64,000 bases of DNA, taken from assembly GCA_049306275.1 (NCBI GenBank), contig JBAQQB010000044.1, positions 68,180-132,179 of the forward strand, given 5' to 3'. Source of the DNA: JADJTT01 sp049306275 (GTDB taxonomy: Bacteria; Bacteroidota; Bacteroidia; Chitinophagales; Saprospiraceae). Below, one piece after another: positions 34,248-42,845 of the stretch; the first letter of the stretch is position 1, and each line of letters begins with the position of its first letter. The notes beneath the pieces were generated by a model. The model was not told where the DNA came from and did no database searches. It saw nothing but the letters and a program-made list of their open reading frames with translations. Both the position numbers and the translations under genes were made by a program.

Positions 34248-35291
34248 TTAAACCGGGTTGATCTGCCAGGTGCGGCGCCCTGACAGGATTTTATTAAGGG
34301 GAATGCGGCCGCGCTGCTTTTCGGCTTCGCGCAGCTGCCCCTCCATTTCTTCTTCGTATACCGGGCGCTCTTCCGCGTAGAGCACGCCGAAGGGGAGGGG
34401 CATGGGCTGGTCTGGCTTGCCGAACCTGGAGAGGTTGGCCAGCAGGTGGGCTTTGGTCGCGTCTTTTTCGTCGTGTATCCACAAATCATCGGCAGAGGCG
34501 CCTTCGGGGCTCAGGCGCACCACGCGCGGAGTGAGCCCGTCGAGCCGGATGCCCTTGTCGTTATCGTTTCCGAAGACGAGAGGCTGGCCCTGTTCCAGCA
34601 GGATGGCCTCTTCCTTTTTGGTCTCCTTGTTGGAGAAGGCGAAGAACGCGCCGTCGTTGAAGATGGGGCAGTTCTGGAGGACCTCCGCGAAGGAGGTTCC
34701 CCGGAAGGCGTGCGCCCTGCGAAGGATGGCTTGCATGTGTTTGGTATCGCGGTCGAGCGTGCGCGCGACGAAAGCGGCGCCCGCCCCCAGGGCCAGGGCC
34801 GCCGGGTTGAAAGGCTCTTCGATCGATCCGTAGGGCGTGGTTTTTGTCACTTTTCCCCGCTCAGAGGTGGGAGAATACTGCCCTTTGGTGAGGCTGTAAA
34901 CCTGGTTGTTGAAGACCAGATAGTTGAGGTCGAAATTTTTCCGCAGGGTGTGGATGAAGTGGTTGCCGCCGATCGACAGCGAGTCGCCGTCGCCGGAGAC
35001 GACCCAGACGCTGAGCGCGGGGTTGGCCATTTTCACGCCCGCCGCGATAGCCGCCGCCCGCCCGTGGATGCCATGGATTCCGTAGGTGTCCATGTAATAG
35101 GTGAAACGGGAGGAGCAGCCGATACCGGAGATGAAGACGAAGTTTTCTTTCGGTATGCCCAGTTCGGGGAAGATGGTCTGCACCTGCTTGAGGATGGAAT
35201 AGTCGCCGCATCCCGGGCACCATTTCACTTCCTGCGCGGGGGCGAAATCTTTCGGACTGAGGGGCGAGGGGTCGGGAAAGGCGATTTGCAT
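34248..35291 (-). CDS. korB: 2-Oxoglutarate:ferredoxin oxidoreductase beta subunit KorB
   Basis: A 347-aa thiamine-diphosphate/4Fe-4S subunit. Seen: WCPGCGDYSILK (Cys25, Cys28, cluster), GIGCSS, the TPP motif SGDGDSLSIGGNH (near 99-111) and later NNQVYSLTKGQYSPTS. With KorA it oxidises 2-oxoglutarate plus CoA to succinyl-CoA and CO2, reducing ferredoxin. In Thauera aromatica this enzyme recharges the ferredoxin used by benzoyl-CoA reductase, and korAB are encoded in the same cluster, as here. Confidence 0.92.
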   Translation of the reverse strand: MQIAFPDPSPLSPKDFAPAQEVKWCPGCGDYSILKQVQTIFPELGIPKENFVFISGIGCSSRFTYYMDTYGIHGIHGRAAAIAAGVKMANPALSVWVVSGDGDSLSIGGNHFIHTLRKNFDLNYLVFNNQVYSLTKGQYSPTSERGKVTKTTPYGSIEEPFNPAALALGAGAAFVARTLDRDTKHMQAILRRAHAFRGTSFAEVLQNCPIFNDGAFFAFSNKETKKEEAILLEQGQPLVFGNDNDKGIRLDGLTPRVVRLSPEGASADDLWIHDEKDATKAHLLANLSRFGKPDQPMPLPFGVLYAEERPVYEEEMEGQLREAEKQRGRIPLNKILSGRRTWQINPV

Positions 35292-35295
35292 GTCG

Positions 35296-37170
35296 TCAGG
35301 AGTTGAGTAATTCCAGAATGTGGGTTTTCAGCTCGGCCACCGTAAAAGGAAGTCCTTGTATTTTGGAAAATCCGGTTGCGGGAACCAGGTATTTGGCCCG
35401 GATGAGCTGGAGCAGTTGCCCGCTGTTCATTTCGGGAATGAGGACCTTGTCGTAGGCTTTCAGCAGTTCGCCCAGGCCGCCGGGGAAGGGGTTGAGGTGG
35501 CGCAGGTGGACGTGGGCGACCTCGTGGCCCTGGACCAGGAGATCTTGTACCGCGGTTTTAATGGCCCCATAGGTGGAGCCCCAGCCAAGGACGAGCAGCC
35601 TGCCCCGGCTGCTTCCGCTGTCGGGCGCCGCGGGCGGGATATGGCCGGCGATCTTTTCGATTTTTTCGGCGCGGAGGCGCACCATGGTTTCATGGTTGAG
35701 CGGTTCGTAGGAGACGTCGCCGGTCATATCCTGTTTTTCCAGTCCTCCGATGCGGTGTTCCAGCCCTTTGGTTCCTGGTTTGATCCAGGGGCGGGCGCCG
35801 TTTTCATCGCGCTGGTAAGGCAGTAATTTTCCGTCGGGGCCGTTGGGCGATTGCAGGAATCTGGTCCGGATGGGCCGGAGTTCGCTTTCCGAGGGGAAAC
35901 GCCAGGGTTCTGCGCCATTGGCTACGTAGCCGTCGGTCAGCAAAATGACGGGGGTCATGTGCTCGATGGCGATACGGCAGGCTTCGTAGGCCGCATCGAA
36001 GCAATCGGAAGGGGATGCGGCGGCAAGCACGGGCAAGGGGGCTTCGCCGTGCCTTCCGTACATGGCCATGAGCAGGTCTGATTGTTCTGTCTTGGTCGGC
36101 AGGCCGGTGGAGGGCCCTCCGCGCTGCACGTTGACGATCACGAGGGGCAATTCGAGCATGGCGCCCAGCCCGGCCGCTTCGGTCTTGAGAGCCATGCCTG
36201 GCCCGGAAGTGGTGGTCACCGCCAGGCAGCCGGCATAGGCTGCGCCGATGGCAGAGCATATACCGGCGATTTCATCTTCGGCCTGGTAGGTTTTCACCCC
36301 GTTGGCCTTATACCTGGCGAGTTCCTGGAGAATATCGGTCGCCGGGGTGATGGGATAGGAGCCGAGAAACAGTTGCAGGCCCGATTTTTCGGCGGCCGCC
36401 AGCAACCCGACAGCTACGGCCTGGTTGCCGGTGACGCTCCGGTAGGAGCCGGGCGGCAGGGGGGCGGGGCGGATGAAGTAGCGCGAGGGGAATACCTCCG
36501 TGCTCTCTCCGAAGTTCCAGCCCGCTTTAAGGACTTTGATGTTGTACTCCGCGACCTCCGGCTTGCCGGCGAATTTCTCCTGCAAGGACTGGATGCTGGG
36601 ATCCATGGACTTGTCGAACATCCAGAACAGGAGGCCAAGGACGAACATATTTCTCGACCTTTCCTGGTCTTTGACGCCCCATCCCGAGCCCTCAAGCGCT
36701 TCGCGGGTGAGTTTGGACACGTCGATTTTGTATACCGTGTAGTTGTCGAGGCTGCCGTTTTCAAGGGGGTTGACGCCTTCGTGGTATTTGGCCAGTTCGA
36801 GGCTTTTTCGGTCGAAGCCGGCCGTATTGGCGATGATGACGCCCCCTGGCTTCAGCCTGGGCAATTCCACCTTCAGGGCCGCGGCGTTCATGGCCACCAG
36901 CACGTCGTAGTTGTCACCGGGGGTGTAGATATGCCGGCTGCCGAAATTGACCTGGAAACCCGATACGCCGGCGATAGTTCCTCCCGGCGCCCTGATTTCG
37001 GAGGGGTAATCCGGGAAGGTGCTCAGGTCATGCCCCAGGAGCGCCGTCGTGTCTGAAAACTGGATGCCGGAGAGTTGCATGCCGTCGCCGGAATCACCCG
37101 AAAAGCGCACCACGATGCTCTCGGCTTCGACAATAGCCTTTTGCGGATTGATACGGATATTTTCTGCCAT
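35296..37170 (-). CDS. korA: 2-Oxoglutarate:ferredoxin oxidoreductase alpha subunit KorA (gamma-alpha fusion)
   Basis: A 624-aa subunit from ATG 37170. The N-terminal gamma-type domain carries VVRFSGDSGDGMQLSG (near 20-35). The alpha domain carries GNQAVAVGLLAAA (near 228), YPITPATDI, the EDEIAGICSAIGAAYAG stretch and TTTSGPGMALKTE (near 300-312). This domain order is normal for two-subunit Kor enzymes. It is separated by 4 nt from korB. See korB for the role in feeding reduced ferredoxin to benzoyl-CoA reductase. Confidence 0.92.
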   Translation of the reverse strand: MAENIRINPQKAIVEAESIVVRFSGDSGDGMQLSGIQFSDTTALLGHDLSTFPDYPSEIRAPGGTIAGVSGFQVNFGSRHIYTPGDNYDVLVAMNAAALKVELPRLKPGGVIIANTAGFDRKSLELAKYHEGVNPLENGSLDNYTVYKIDVSKLTREALEGSGWGVKDQERSRNMFVLGLLFWMFDKSMDPSIQSLQEKFAGKPEVAEYNIKVLKAGWNFGESTEVFPSRYFIRPAPLPPGSYRSVTGNQAVAVGLLAAAEKSGLQLFLGSYPITPATDILQELARYKANGVKTYQAEDEIAGICSAIGAAYAGCLAVTTTSGPGMALKTEAAGLGAMLELPLVIVNVQRGGPSTGLPTKTEQSDLLMAMYGRHGEAPLPVLAAASPSDCFDAAYEACRIAIEHMTPVILLTDGYVANGAEPWRFPSESELRPIRTRFLQSPNGPDGKLLPYQRDENGARPWIKPGTKGLEHRIGGLEKQDMTGDVSYEPLNHETMVRLRAEKIEKIAGHIPPAAPDSGSSRGRLLVLGWGSTYGAIKTAVQDLLVQGHEVAHVHLRHLNPFPGGLGELLKAYDKVLIPEMNSGQLLQLIRAKYLVPATGFSKIQGLPFTVAELKTHILELLNS

Positions 37171-37187
37171 AATTGATGCCTGTTGCG

Positions 37188-37538
37188 CTATGAATGATGT
37201 AACACATCCCTTTTTCCCAATAACTCCTCTTCCGTTTCCACGCGATCGGGGTCGGGCACGCAGCAGTCGACCGGGCAGACGGAGGCGCACTGCGGTTCTT
37301 CATGGAAGCCCTGGCATTCGGTGCATTTGTCGGGTACGATATAGAAAAAGTCGGCGGATAAAGGCGGATGGGCTCTGTCGGCGTCGCCGGCGATGCCGCT
37401 TTTTGAGGTGAAGAAGCCGGAGAGATCGGTCCGGTCCGAGAAGCGCCATTCGTCCCCGCCTTGGTAAATGGCGCCGTTTGGGCATTCCGGTTCGCAGGCC
37501 GCGCAGTTGATACATTCGTCGGTAATGATGATGGCCAT
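37188..37538 (-). CDS. fdx: 2[4Fe-4S] ferredoxin, electron donor candidate for benzoyl-CoA reductase
   Basis: A 116-aa ferredoxin from ATG 37538. Cluster one: CINCAACEPEC (Cys9, 12, 15, 19). Cluster two: CTECQGFHEEPQCASVC (Cys72, 75, 84, 88), the longer C-x2-C-x8-C-x3-C loop of Allochromatium/Thauera-type ferredoxins. Compared with the roughly 80-residue relatives, about 30 residues (WRFSDRTDLSGFF...SAD) are inserted between the clusters. It lies between korA and hcrB and probably links KorAB to the reductases. Confidence 0.9.
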   Translation of the reverse strand: MAIIITDECINCAACEPECPNGAIYQGGDEWRFSDRTDLSGFFTSKSGIAGDADRAHPPLSADFFYIVPDKCTECQGFHEEPQCASVCPVDCCVPDPDRVETEEELLGKRDVLHHS

Positions 37539-37578
37539 GATGCAGTATGTGTTATAAGGCAAATTCTAATTGTTGCTT

Positions 37579-38514
37579 CTAATATAAGGACAATTCCCGA
37601 AGACTTTTTTCGAGAAATACCCGGATCATTTCTTTTCTGTACAGCCGCGGGTAGACGTCGTTGTCGACGATCCGGGCTTTTTTGACAGCTTGTTTGATCA
37701 GCGCGTCGGGATGGTCGGCGGGGCTGCCTTCCACCAACACGGGTTTGGGGTCGACGCCGCCGAGAACGATGCGGATCTTCTCATCCCCGCCGATGGTCAC
37801 GGCGGTGGTGAGGGAGCTGAAATCGAGGGTTTGGCGCTGCCGGAGCTTTCTGAATGAGGAGCGGAAGCCCTGGCCGAGCGGAACGGAAACGGAGCAGATC
37901 AGGGAGGCCGGGTCCTTGGCGTGGGGATAGACGCCGTCGCCGGAGTACAGGTCCTCCACGTTCAGGGTGTACGAGCCGGACTGGCTGGTCAGATTGACCT
38001 TTGCTCCGAGGCTGATCAGGGCGACGGCGGTGTCGGAGACGAATTTGGAGAAACAGTTTTTCTTGCCTCCGGTGGCGATGCAGATATCTCCGTTGCATTT
38101 CAGGCAGTACCCGACAGCCTCGCGCCACCATTCCGACTGGTTGTAGAATACGCAGCGGTTTTCGCACATCAGGTTGCCGCCCAGCGTGGCGGTTTTCCGG
38201 ATGACGGGAGAGGCGACGGCGAGGGCCGCCTCCGCCAGCACGGGGCATTCTGTCCTGATCGCGGGGTATTGCCAGATATCCTCCAGGCAAAGGAGGGCGC
38301 CGATGACCAGTTGGCCGTCTTCCATGCGGATTTGGCTCATCTCCCCGATACCGGTCAGATCGATGAGGCAAGGGTTAGTGTCGACGCCCTGGAATTTATT
38401 TACCCACACATCGGTTCCGCCTGCGAGGAAGCGGAATCCCGATGTGCACCCGGAGGCCATTTGAACGGCCTGTTCGGCCGTGGCGGGACGGAGGTAGGAG
38501 TTTACGGGGGTCAT
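37579..38514 (-). CDS. hcrB: 4-Hydroxybenzoyl-CoA reductase beta (FAD/4Fe-4S) subunit
   Basis: A 311-aa flavoprotein subunit of the xanthine oxidase family from ATG 38514. FAD motifs: FLAGGTDVWVN (29-39) and ATLGGNLMCENRC. Its extra loop with Cys121, Cys137, Cys145 and Cys154 has the same spacing (16, 8, 9) as Cys122/138/146/155 of Thauera HcrB, which bind the additional 4Fe-4S cluster that lets this enzyme work in the reductive direction. The enzyme removes the 4-hydroxyl of 4-hydroxybenzoyl-CoA to give benzoyl-CoA. It overlaps hcrCA by 4 nt. Confidence 0.92.
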   Translation of the reverse strand: MTPVNSYLRPATAEQAVQMASGCTSGFRFLAGGTDVWVNKFQGVDTNPCLIDLTGIGEMSQIRMEDGQLVIGALLCLEDIWQYPAIRTECPVLAEAALAVASPVIRKTATLGGNLMCENRCVFYNQSEWWREAVGYCLKCNGDICIATGGKKNCFSKFVSDTAVALISLGAKVNLTSQSGSYTLNVEDLYSGDGVYPHAKDPASLICSVSVPLGQGFRSSFRKLRQRQTLDFSSLTTAVTIGGDEKIRIVLGGVDPKPVLVEGSPADHPDALIKQAVKKARIVDNDVYPRLYRKEMIRVFLEKSLRELSLY

Positions 38515-41291
38515 GCCATGTTTTTTGTTTGCATTTCCAAAATGGCTTTCCTGGTTTTCAGTTGGTCCAGTACCTCTGCCGGGTTGATGGGTAGCTTGGT
38601 GATCCTGACTCCGCAGGCGTTGTAAACGGCGTTGGCGATGGCAGGAATGACGGGGTGGAGGGCGCCCTCGCCACATTCCTTGGCGCCGTATGGGCCTTCG
38701 GGGTCAGCGGATTCAATGATGTTGGTGAATATTTCAGGGGTGTCGAGCGTGGTCGGTATCTTGTAGTCGAGAAAGTTGTTGTGGAGGAGCAGCCCTTCGT
38801 GATAGCGCATCTGTTCGCTCATGGCCTGGCCGATTCCCATATGCCAGGAGCCTTCCAGCTGGCCTTCCACCGCGAGGGGGTTGATGGCTTTGCCGCAATC
38901 GTGGGCGCCCCAGACCTTGAGGACTTTCACCTCGCCGGTATCGCCGTCTACTTCCACTTCTGCGATGCAGGCGCCGAAGCTGTAGGAGGGGCTTAGCCCC
39001 GCGCCGGCGCCTTTGAAGTCGCCGCCGAGTTTGGGCGAGATGTATTTCCCGCTCACGCTGACCGCGCCGCGCCCCGCCGTGAGCATTTCACAGGCTTCCA
39101 GCCACGACAGGTCGGTGGTGCGGTCGTTGGAAAATACGCGGTCTCCGGCAATGTGCAGCTCGTCTTCCGGTGCGCCTGTCTTTTTAGCCACGGCGCTGAA
39201 TATCTCCTTTTTGAGGTTTTCGGCCGCATCCCTGGCCGCATTGCCGGCCATGAAGGTGACGCGGCTGGAGTAGCTGCCGAGGTCGACGGGGGTGAGCAGG
39301 GTGTCGGCTGCCAGCACGAAGATTTTTTCGATCTGGATGCCGAGGGTTTCGGCTGCTACGATGGCGAGCATGGTGTCGCTTCCCTGGCCGATATCGCTGG
39401 CGCCCGAGCTGAGCAGCACGCGGCCGTCGAAGTCGAGTTTGAGGTGCACGACCGACTGTGGCAGCTCGTTCCAGATGATGGGCAGGGCGCTTCCGCTGAT
39501 GAAAAACCCGCAGGCGGCGCCCAGGCCCCGGCCCGGGGGCAGTTTCCCGATGCGCTCCTTCCAGCCCGATTGTTCCATGACGGTTTGGAGCGATTCGCGG
39601 CTGCCGTTGGAGGTGATGCGGTACTGGCCAATAGTCGTGGAGTAGGGGTCGAGGAAGTTTTTCATGCGCAGTTCGCAGGGGTCCATGCCGATGCGGTGGG
39701 CCAGTTCGTCGATCAGCGACTCGACGGCGAAGCGGGGATTCACAGCTCCGTGGCCGCGCATGGCGCCCGACTGGGGTTTGTTGGTGTATACCCGGAAGGT
39801 GCGGAACCCGAAGTTGTCGAGCTTGTATGGCGCCTGTAACAACACGCCGTTGTAGTAGGATGTCACCACGCCGAAACTGCCGTACGCGCCGCCGTCGATG
39901 ACGATGTCGGCGTCGAGCGCTGTGAGGATGCCGTCCCGGGATACTCCCATGTTCATGGTCATCTTCGTTGGATGCCGGCCGTGGTTAGTGAGGAAGACCT
40001 CCTCCCGCGAAAGCCGCACCCTGACGGGACGCCCGGTTTTACGCGCCAGGTGGGCGATGATGATCTCGTGTGGGAAGGGGTCGCTCTTGCCTCCGAATCC
40101 GCCTCCGACATAGGGTTTGATGACGCGGACCTTGCTCAGGGGTATTTCGAGTACTTTGGCCAGGGCGCGGTGCAGGTAATGGGGCACCTGCGTAGCGGTG
40201 ATCATGGTAAGGCCGTTTTCGTCCCAATATGCGATGGCGGCATGCGGTTCGGTGAATGCGTGGTTGACGCCGGCGAATTCAAACGACAGCTTTGCGGTTT
40301 CGTCCGATTCGCGCAAGCCCTGTTCCTGGTCGCCGAATCGCAGTTCGGCTTTTTTATGTACGTTGTTGTTGAAGCGCACGTGGTTGTGTATCTTTTCCGC
40401 CACACCGATGTCCTGCAGGGAATCCTCCATTTCCAGAAATGCTTTGATGGGCCGGTAGGTCACCCTGATGAGACGGCAGGCTTCCGCGGCGATGGCCTCG
40501 GTTTCGGCGGCTACCGCAGCTACGATCTCTCCGATATAGCGGGTTTTTTCGATGGCCATAGCCGTTTCGTCCTGCGAAATGGGGAGCACCCCGAATTTGG
40601 CGGGCAGTTCGGCGCCCGTAACGATGCATCGGACGCCGGGCAGGCGGAAGGCATCGGAGGTGTCGATGCTTTCGATATAGGCATGGGGATGCAGGCTTCG
40701 CAGGAATTTGCCATGCAGCGCGTTCCTGATGGGGATGTCGTCTGCGTATTCTGCGTTTCCCGCGGCTTTCTTCCCGGCCTCCAGATAGGGCCGGGAGACG
40801 CCCATGGCTCCCTGGGGCTGCGTCTGGGCGGGAACGCCGGCGGCGTATTCCGCCACAGCTTCCACGATTTTTTTGTAGCCCGTGCACCGGCAGAGGTTCC
40901 CCGACAGGGCCTCTTTAATTTGTAGTAGGGAGGGATCGGGGTTGTTGCGCACGAAATCCAGGGCGGTGAGCGTCATGCCCGGCGTGCAGAAGCCGCATTG
41001 GATGGCGCCTTTTTCGACGAATTTTTCCTGCAGCGCGTGGAGTTGGCCGCCTTGGGCCAGCGCTTCAATAGTGGTGATCTCGGCTTCCTGGTAGCGCATG
41101 GCCGGCGCGATGCAGCTGAGCACGGGCTTGCCGGCCGCCAGCACGGTGCAGGCGCCGCAGCTGCCTTGTTCGCAACCGATCTTGGTACCGGTAAGGCCTA
41201 TCCTGCCGCGGATGACGCTCGCCAGGGTCTCGTGGCTTTCGATGAGCACTTCGTGCGCCGTGCCGTTAATGGTGATGCTGAGCCTTTCCAT
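38511..41291 (-). CDS. hcrCA: 4-Hydroxybenzoyl-CoA reductase, fused gamma (2Fe-2S) and alpha (Mo) subunits
   Basis: A 926-aa protein from ATG 41291. Residues 1-160 are the 2x[2Fe-2S] subunit: GCEQGSCGAC (Cys40, 45, 48, with Cys60) and CGFC (Cys99, 102) with CRC (Cys134, 136). From about 165 onward it is the molybdopterin subunit: KPYVGGGFGGKSDPF, AMRGHGAVNPRFAVE, and the active-site Glu region YGAKECGEGALHPVIPAIANA. Thauera and Rhodopseudomonas keep these as two polypeptides (HcrC/HbaB and HcrA/HbaC), so the fusion is unusual. Its partner is hcrB. Substrate specificity is inferred from the HcrB signature and the operon. Confidence 0.88.
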   Translation of the reverse strand: MERLSITINGTAHEVLIESHETLASVIRGRIGLTGTKIGCEQGSCGACTVLAAGKPVLSCIAPAMRYQEAEITTIEALAQGGQLHALQEKFVEKGAIQCGFCTPGMTLTALDFVRNNPDPSLLQIKEALSGNLCRCTGYKKIVEAVAEYAAGVPAQTQPQGAMGVSRPYLEAGKKAAGNAEYADDIPIRNALHGKFLRSLHPHAYIESIDTSDAFRLPGVRCIVTGAELPAKFGVLPISQDETAMAIEKTRYIGEIVAAVAAETEAIAAEACRLIRVTYRPIKAFLEMEDSLQDIGVAEKIHNHVRFNNNVHKKAELRFGDQEQGLRESDETAKLSFEFAGVNHAFTEPHAAIAYWDENGLTMITATQVPHYLHRALAKVLEIPLSKVRVIKPYVGGGFGGKSDPFPHEIIIAHLARKTGRPVRVRLSREEVFLTNHGRHPTKMTMNMGVSRDGILTALDADIVIDGGAYGSFGVVTSYYNGVLLQAPYKLDNFGFRTFRVYTNKPQSGAMRGHGAVNPRFAVESLIDELAHRIGMDPCELRMKNFLDPYSTTIGQYRITSNGSRESLQTVMEQSGWKERIGKLPPGRGLGAACGFFISGSALPIIWNELPQSVVHLKLDFDGRVLLSSGASDIGQGSDTMLAIVAAETLGIQIEKIFVLAADTLLTPVDLGSYSSRVTFMAGNAARDAAENLKKEIFSAVAKKTGAPEDELHIAGDRVFSNDRTTDLSWLEACEMLTAGRGAVSVSGKYISPKLGGDFKGAGAGLSPSYSFGACIAEVEVDGDTGEVKVLKVWGAHDCGKAINPLAVEGQLEGSWHMGIGQAMSEQMRYHEGLLLHNNFLDYKIPTTLDTPEIFTNIIESADPEGPYGAKECGEGALHPVIPAIANAVYNACGVRITKLPINPAEVLDQLKTRKAILEMQTKNMA

Positions 41292-41308
41292 GCGTTCGTT
41301 TTTTCTGT

Positions 41309-42049
41309 CTATAAATTGGCGCCGATGCTCTTTCCCCCGTCGACGTAAAGGGTTTGGCCGGTGATGAAGCGGGTTTGCGCGGAGGCCAGGAAGGCCACGG
41401 CGTGGGCCACGTCTTCGGGCTGCCCCATGGACCGGGTGGGTTGTGCGGCGATCAGTTTTTCGAGGGTTTCGGGTTTTAGCCTCCGGGTCAAAGGTGTGTC
41501 GATGAGCCCCGGCGCCACGGCATTGACGCTGACGCCGTAATGCCCGAGTTCGAGGGCGAGCGAGCGCGTCAGGCCGATAAGGCCTGCTTTGGAGGCCGAA
41601 TAGTTGCTTTGGCCGGGGTTGCCCAGCCACGCCCGGGAGGCGATGTTGACGATATGCCCGCTTTGCTGGGCTTTCATCCGGATGGCCGCTTCGCGGCATA
41701 CCAGCCAGGCGCCTCGCAGGTTGAGGGCCAGCACGGCGTCGAAGTCTTCCGCAGGCATGTTCCAGATGAGGTTGTCGCGGATGATGCCGGCGTTGTTGAC
41801 CACCACGTCGATCCTGCCGGGTTTGCGGTCGATGCTGGAAAACAGGGCTTGTATACCGGCTTCGCTGGTCGCGTCGGTTTTTTCAAACAGCATGTTATCC
41901 GCTCCGATCTCATTGCGGAGATCCGCGGCGCCGGCTTCGTCCAGGTCGGCGGCGACGAGGAAATAGCCCTCTGCGGCCAGCCGGCGGGCGATGGCCCTGC
42001 CGATGCCGTTGGCGGCGCCTGTGACCAGTGCGGTTCTTCTGTCCGTCAT
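41309..42049 (-). CDS. Short-chain dehydrogenase/reductase, FabG-like
   Basis: A 246-aa classical SDR. NAD(P) motif TGAANGIG (10-17), NNAGI (about 88-92), catalytic Ser in IVNIAS with Tyr-x-x-x-Lys as YSASK (about 152-156), and the C-terminal GQTLYVDGGKS. An acidic residue after beta-2 (ADLDEAG) favours NAD. In this operon it could oxidise a 3-hydroxyacyl-CoA or an alicyclic hydroxy-CoA intermediate, but the substrate cannot be read from sequence. It overlaps dch by 4 nt. Confidence 0.85.
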   Translation of the reverse strand: MTDRRTALVTGAANGIGRAIARRLAAEGYFLVAADLDEAGAADLRNEIGADNMLFEKTDATSEAGIQALFSSIDRKPGRIDVVVNNAGIIRDNLIWNMPAEDFDAVLALNLRGAWLVCREAAIRMKAQQSGHIVNIASRAWLGNPGQSNYSASKAGLIGLTRSLALELGHYGVSVNAVAPGLIDTPLTRRLKPETLEKLIAAQPTRSMGQPEDVAHAVAFLASAQTRFITGQTLYVDGGKSIGANL

Positions 42050-42840
42050 ACCGATGCGTTATCTTTCCCGGCATGTTCCCATACCGGTTTTCTTTTTTCC
42101 AGAAATGCGCCGATGCCTTCTTTCGCGTCGGCCGTGCGCATGAGTTGGGAGAGGTAGAGATACTCCAGTTGCGGCAGGAAATTGCCCAGCACGTGGTTGA
42201 ATTTGACGCGTGCCGCCTGCACGGCAAAGCGAAGGGAAGAGGCGCTGCGGGGCAGGATGTACTGCGCTATCCATTCTTCCGCTCCTTGCTCCATGCTCTC
42301 CTTGTCGTCAAATACCCGGTTGACCAGCCCCATGGAAAAGGCTTCCTCCGCGGTGACAGACCGGCCGGTGAGCAGGAGGTCTTCGGCGTGCGAGAGGCCT
42401 ATTTTTTCAGGTAGTAAAATGGAAGCGGGCGGTGGAAAGACGCCCAGGGTGATTTCGGGTTGCCCCAGCCGCGCGGTTTTATCGGCAAAGATTTGATTAC
42501 ACATCAACGCGAGTTCGAGCCCACCTCCCAGGCACTGCCCGCTGATGTTGGCCAGGCAGGGAATGCTCAGATCGCGCAGGGTATAAAATAGCTTGTGAAA
42601 TCCTTTGATCATGGCCTCGGCGTATTCCTCCCGGTGTTCTTCCACGCTGGCCCCGAAGGAGAAGTGTTTGCCGGCGCCTTCCCAGATGATGAGTTTGAGC
42701 CCCGGCATATTGGCAAAGTGGCCAAGCTGGGCTTGTATCTCTTCCATCATGACGTGGTCCAGCACGTTTCCTTTGCCGTCATTGAGCTTTATCCGGGCTA
42801 CGGTCTTTTCGTGCGCATAGCTCACTTCGATTTTTTCCAT
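42046..42840 (-). CDS. dch: Cyclohexa-1,5-diene-1-carbonyl-CoA hydratase (Dch), crotonase family
   Basis: A 264-aa crotonase-fold protein from ATG 42840. Oxyanion-hole segments: GKHFSFGASVEEH (about 57-69) and GQCLGGGLELAL (about 102-113). The GASVEEH stretch with downstream EITLGVFPPPAS resembles Dch enzymes, which add water to the dienoyl-CoA made by benzoyl-CoA reductase, giving 6-hydroxycyclohex-1-ene-1-carbonyl-CoA. Its place beside oah and had is the same set as in Thauera and Azoarcus. A generic enoyl-CoA hydratase is the alternative. Confidence 0.78.
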   Translation of the reverse strand: MEKIEVSYAHEKTVARIKLNDGKGNVLDHVMMEEIQAQLGHFANMPGLKLIIWEGAGKHFSFGASVEEHREEYAEAMIKGFHKLFYTLRDLSIPCLANISGQCLGGGLELALMCNQIFADKTARLGQPEITLGVFPPPASILLPEKIGLSHAEDLLLTGRSVTAEEAFSMGLVNRVFDDKESMEQGAEEWIAQYILPRSASSLRFAVQAARVKFNHVLGNFLPQLEYLYLSQLMRTADAKEGIGAFLEKRKPVWEHAGKDNASV

Positions 42841-42845
42841 GGGGG

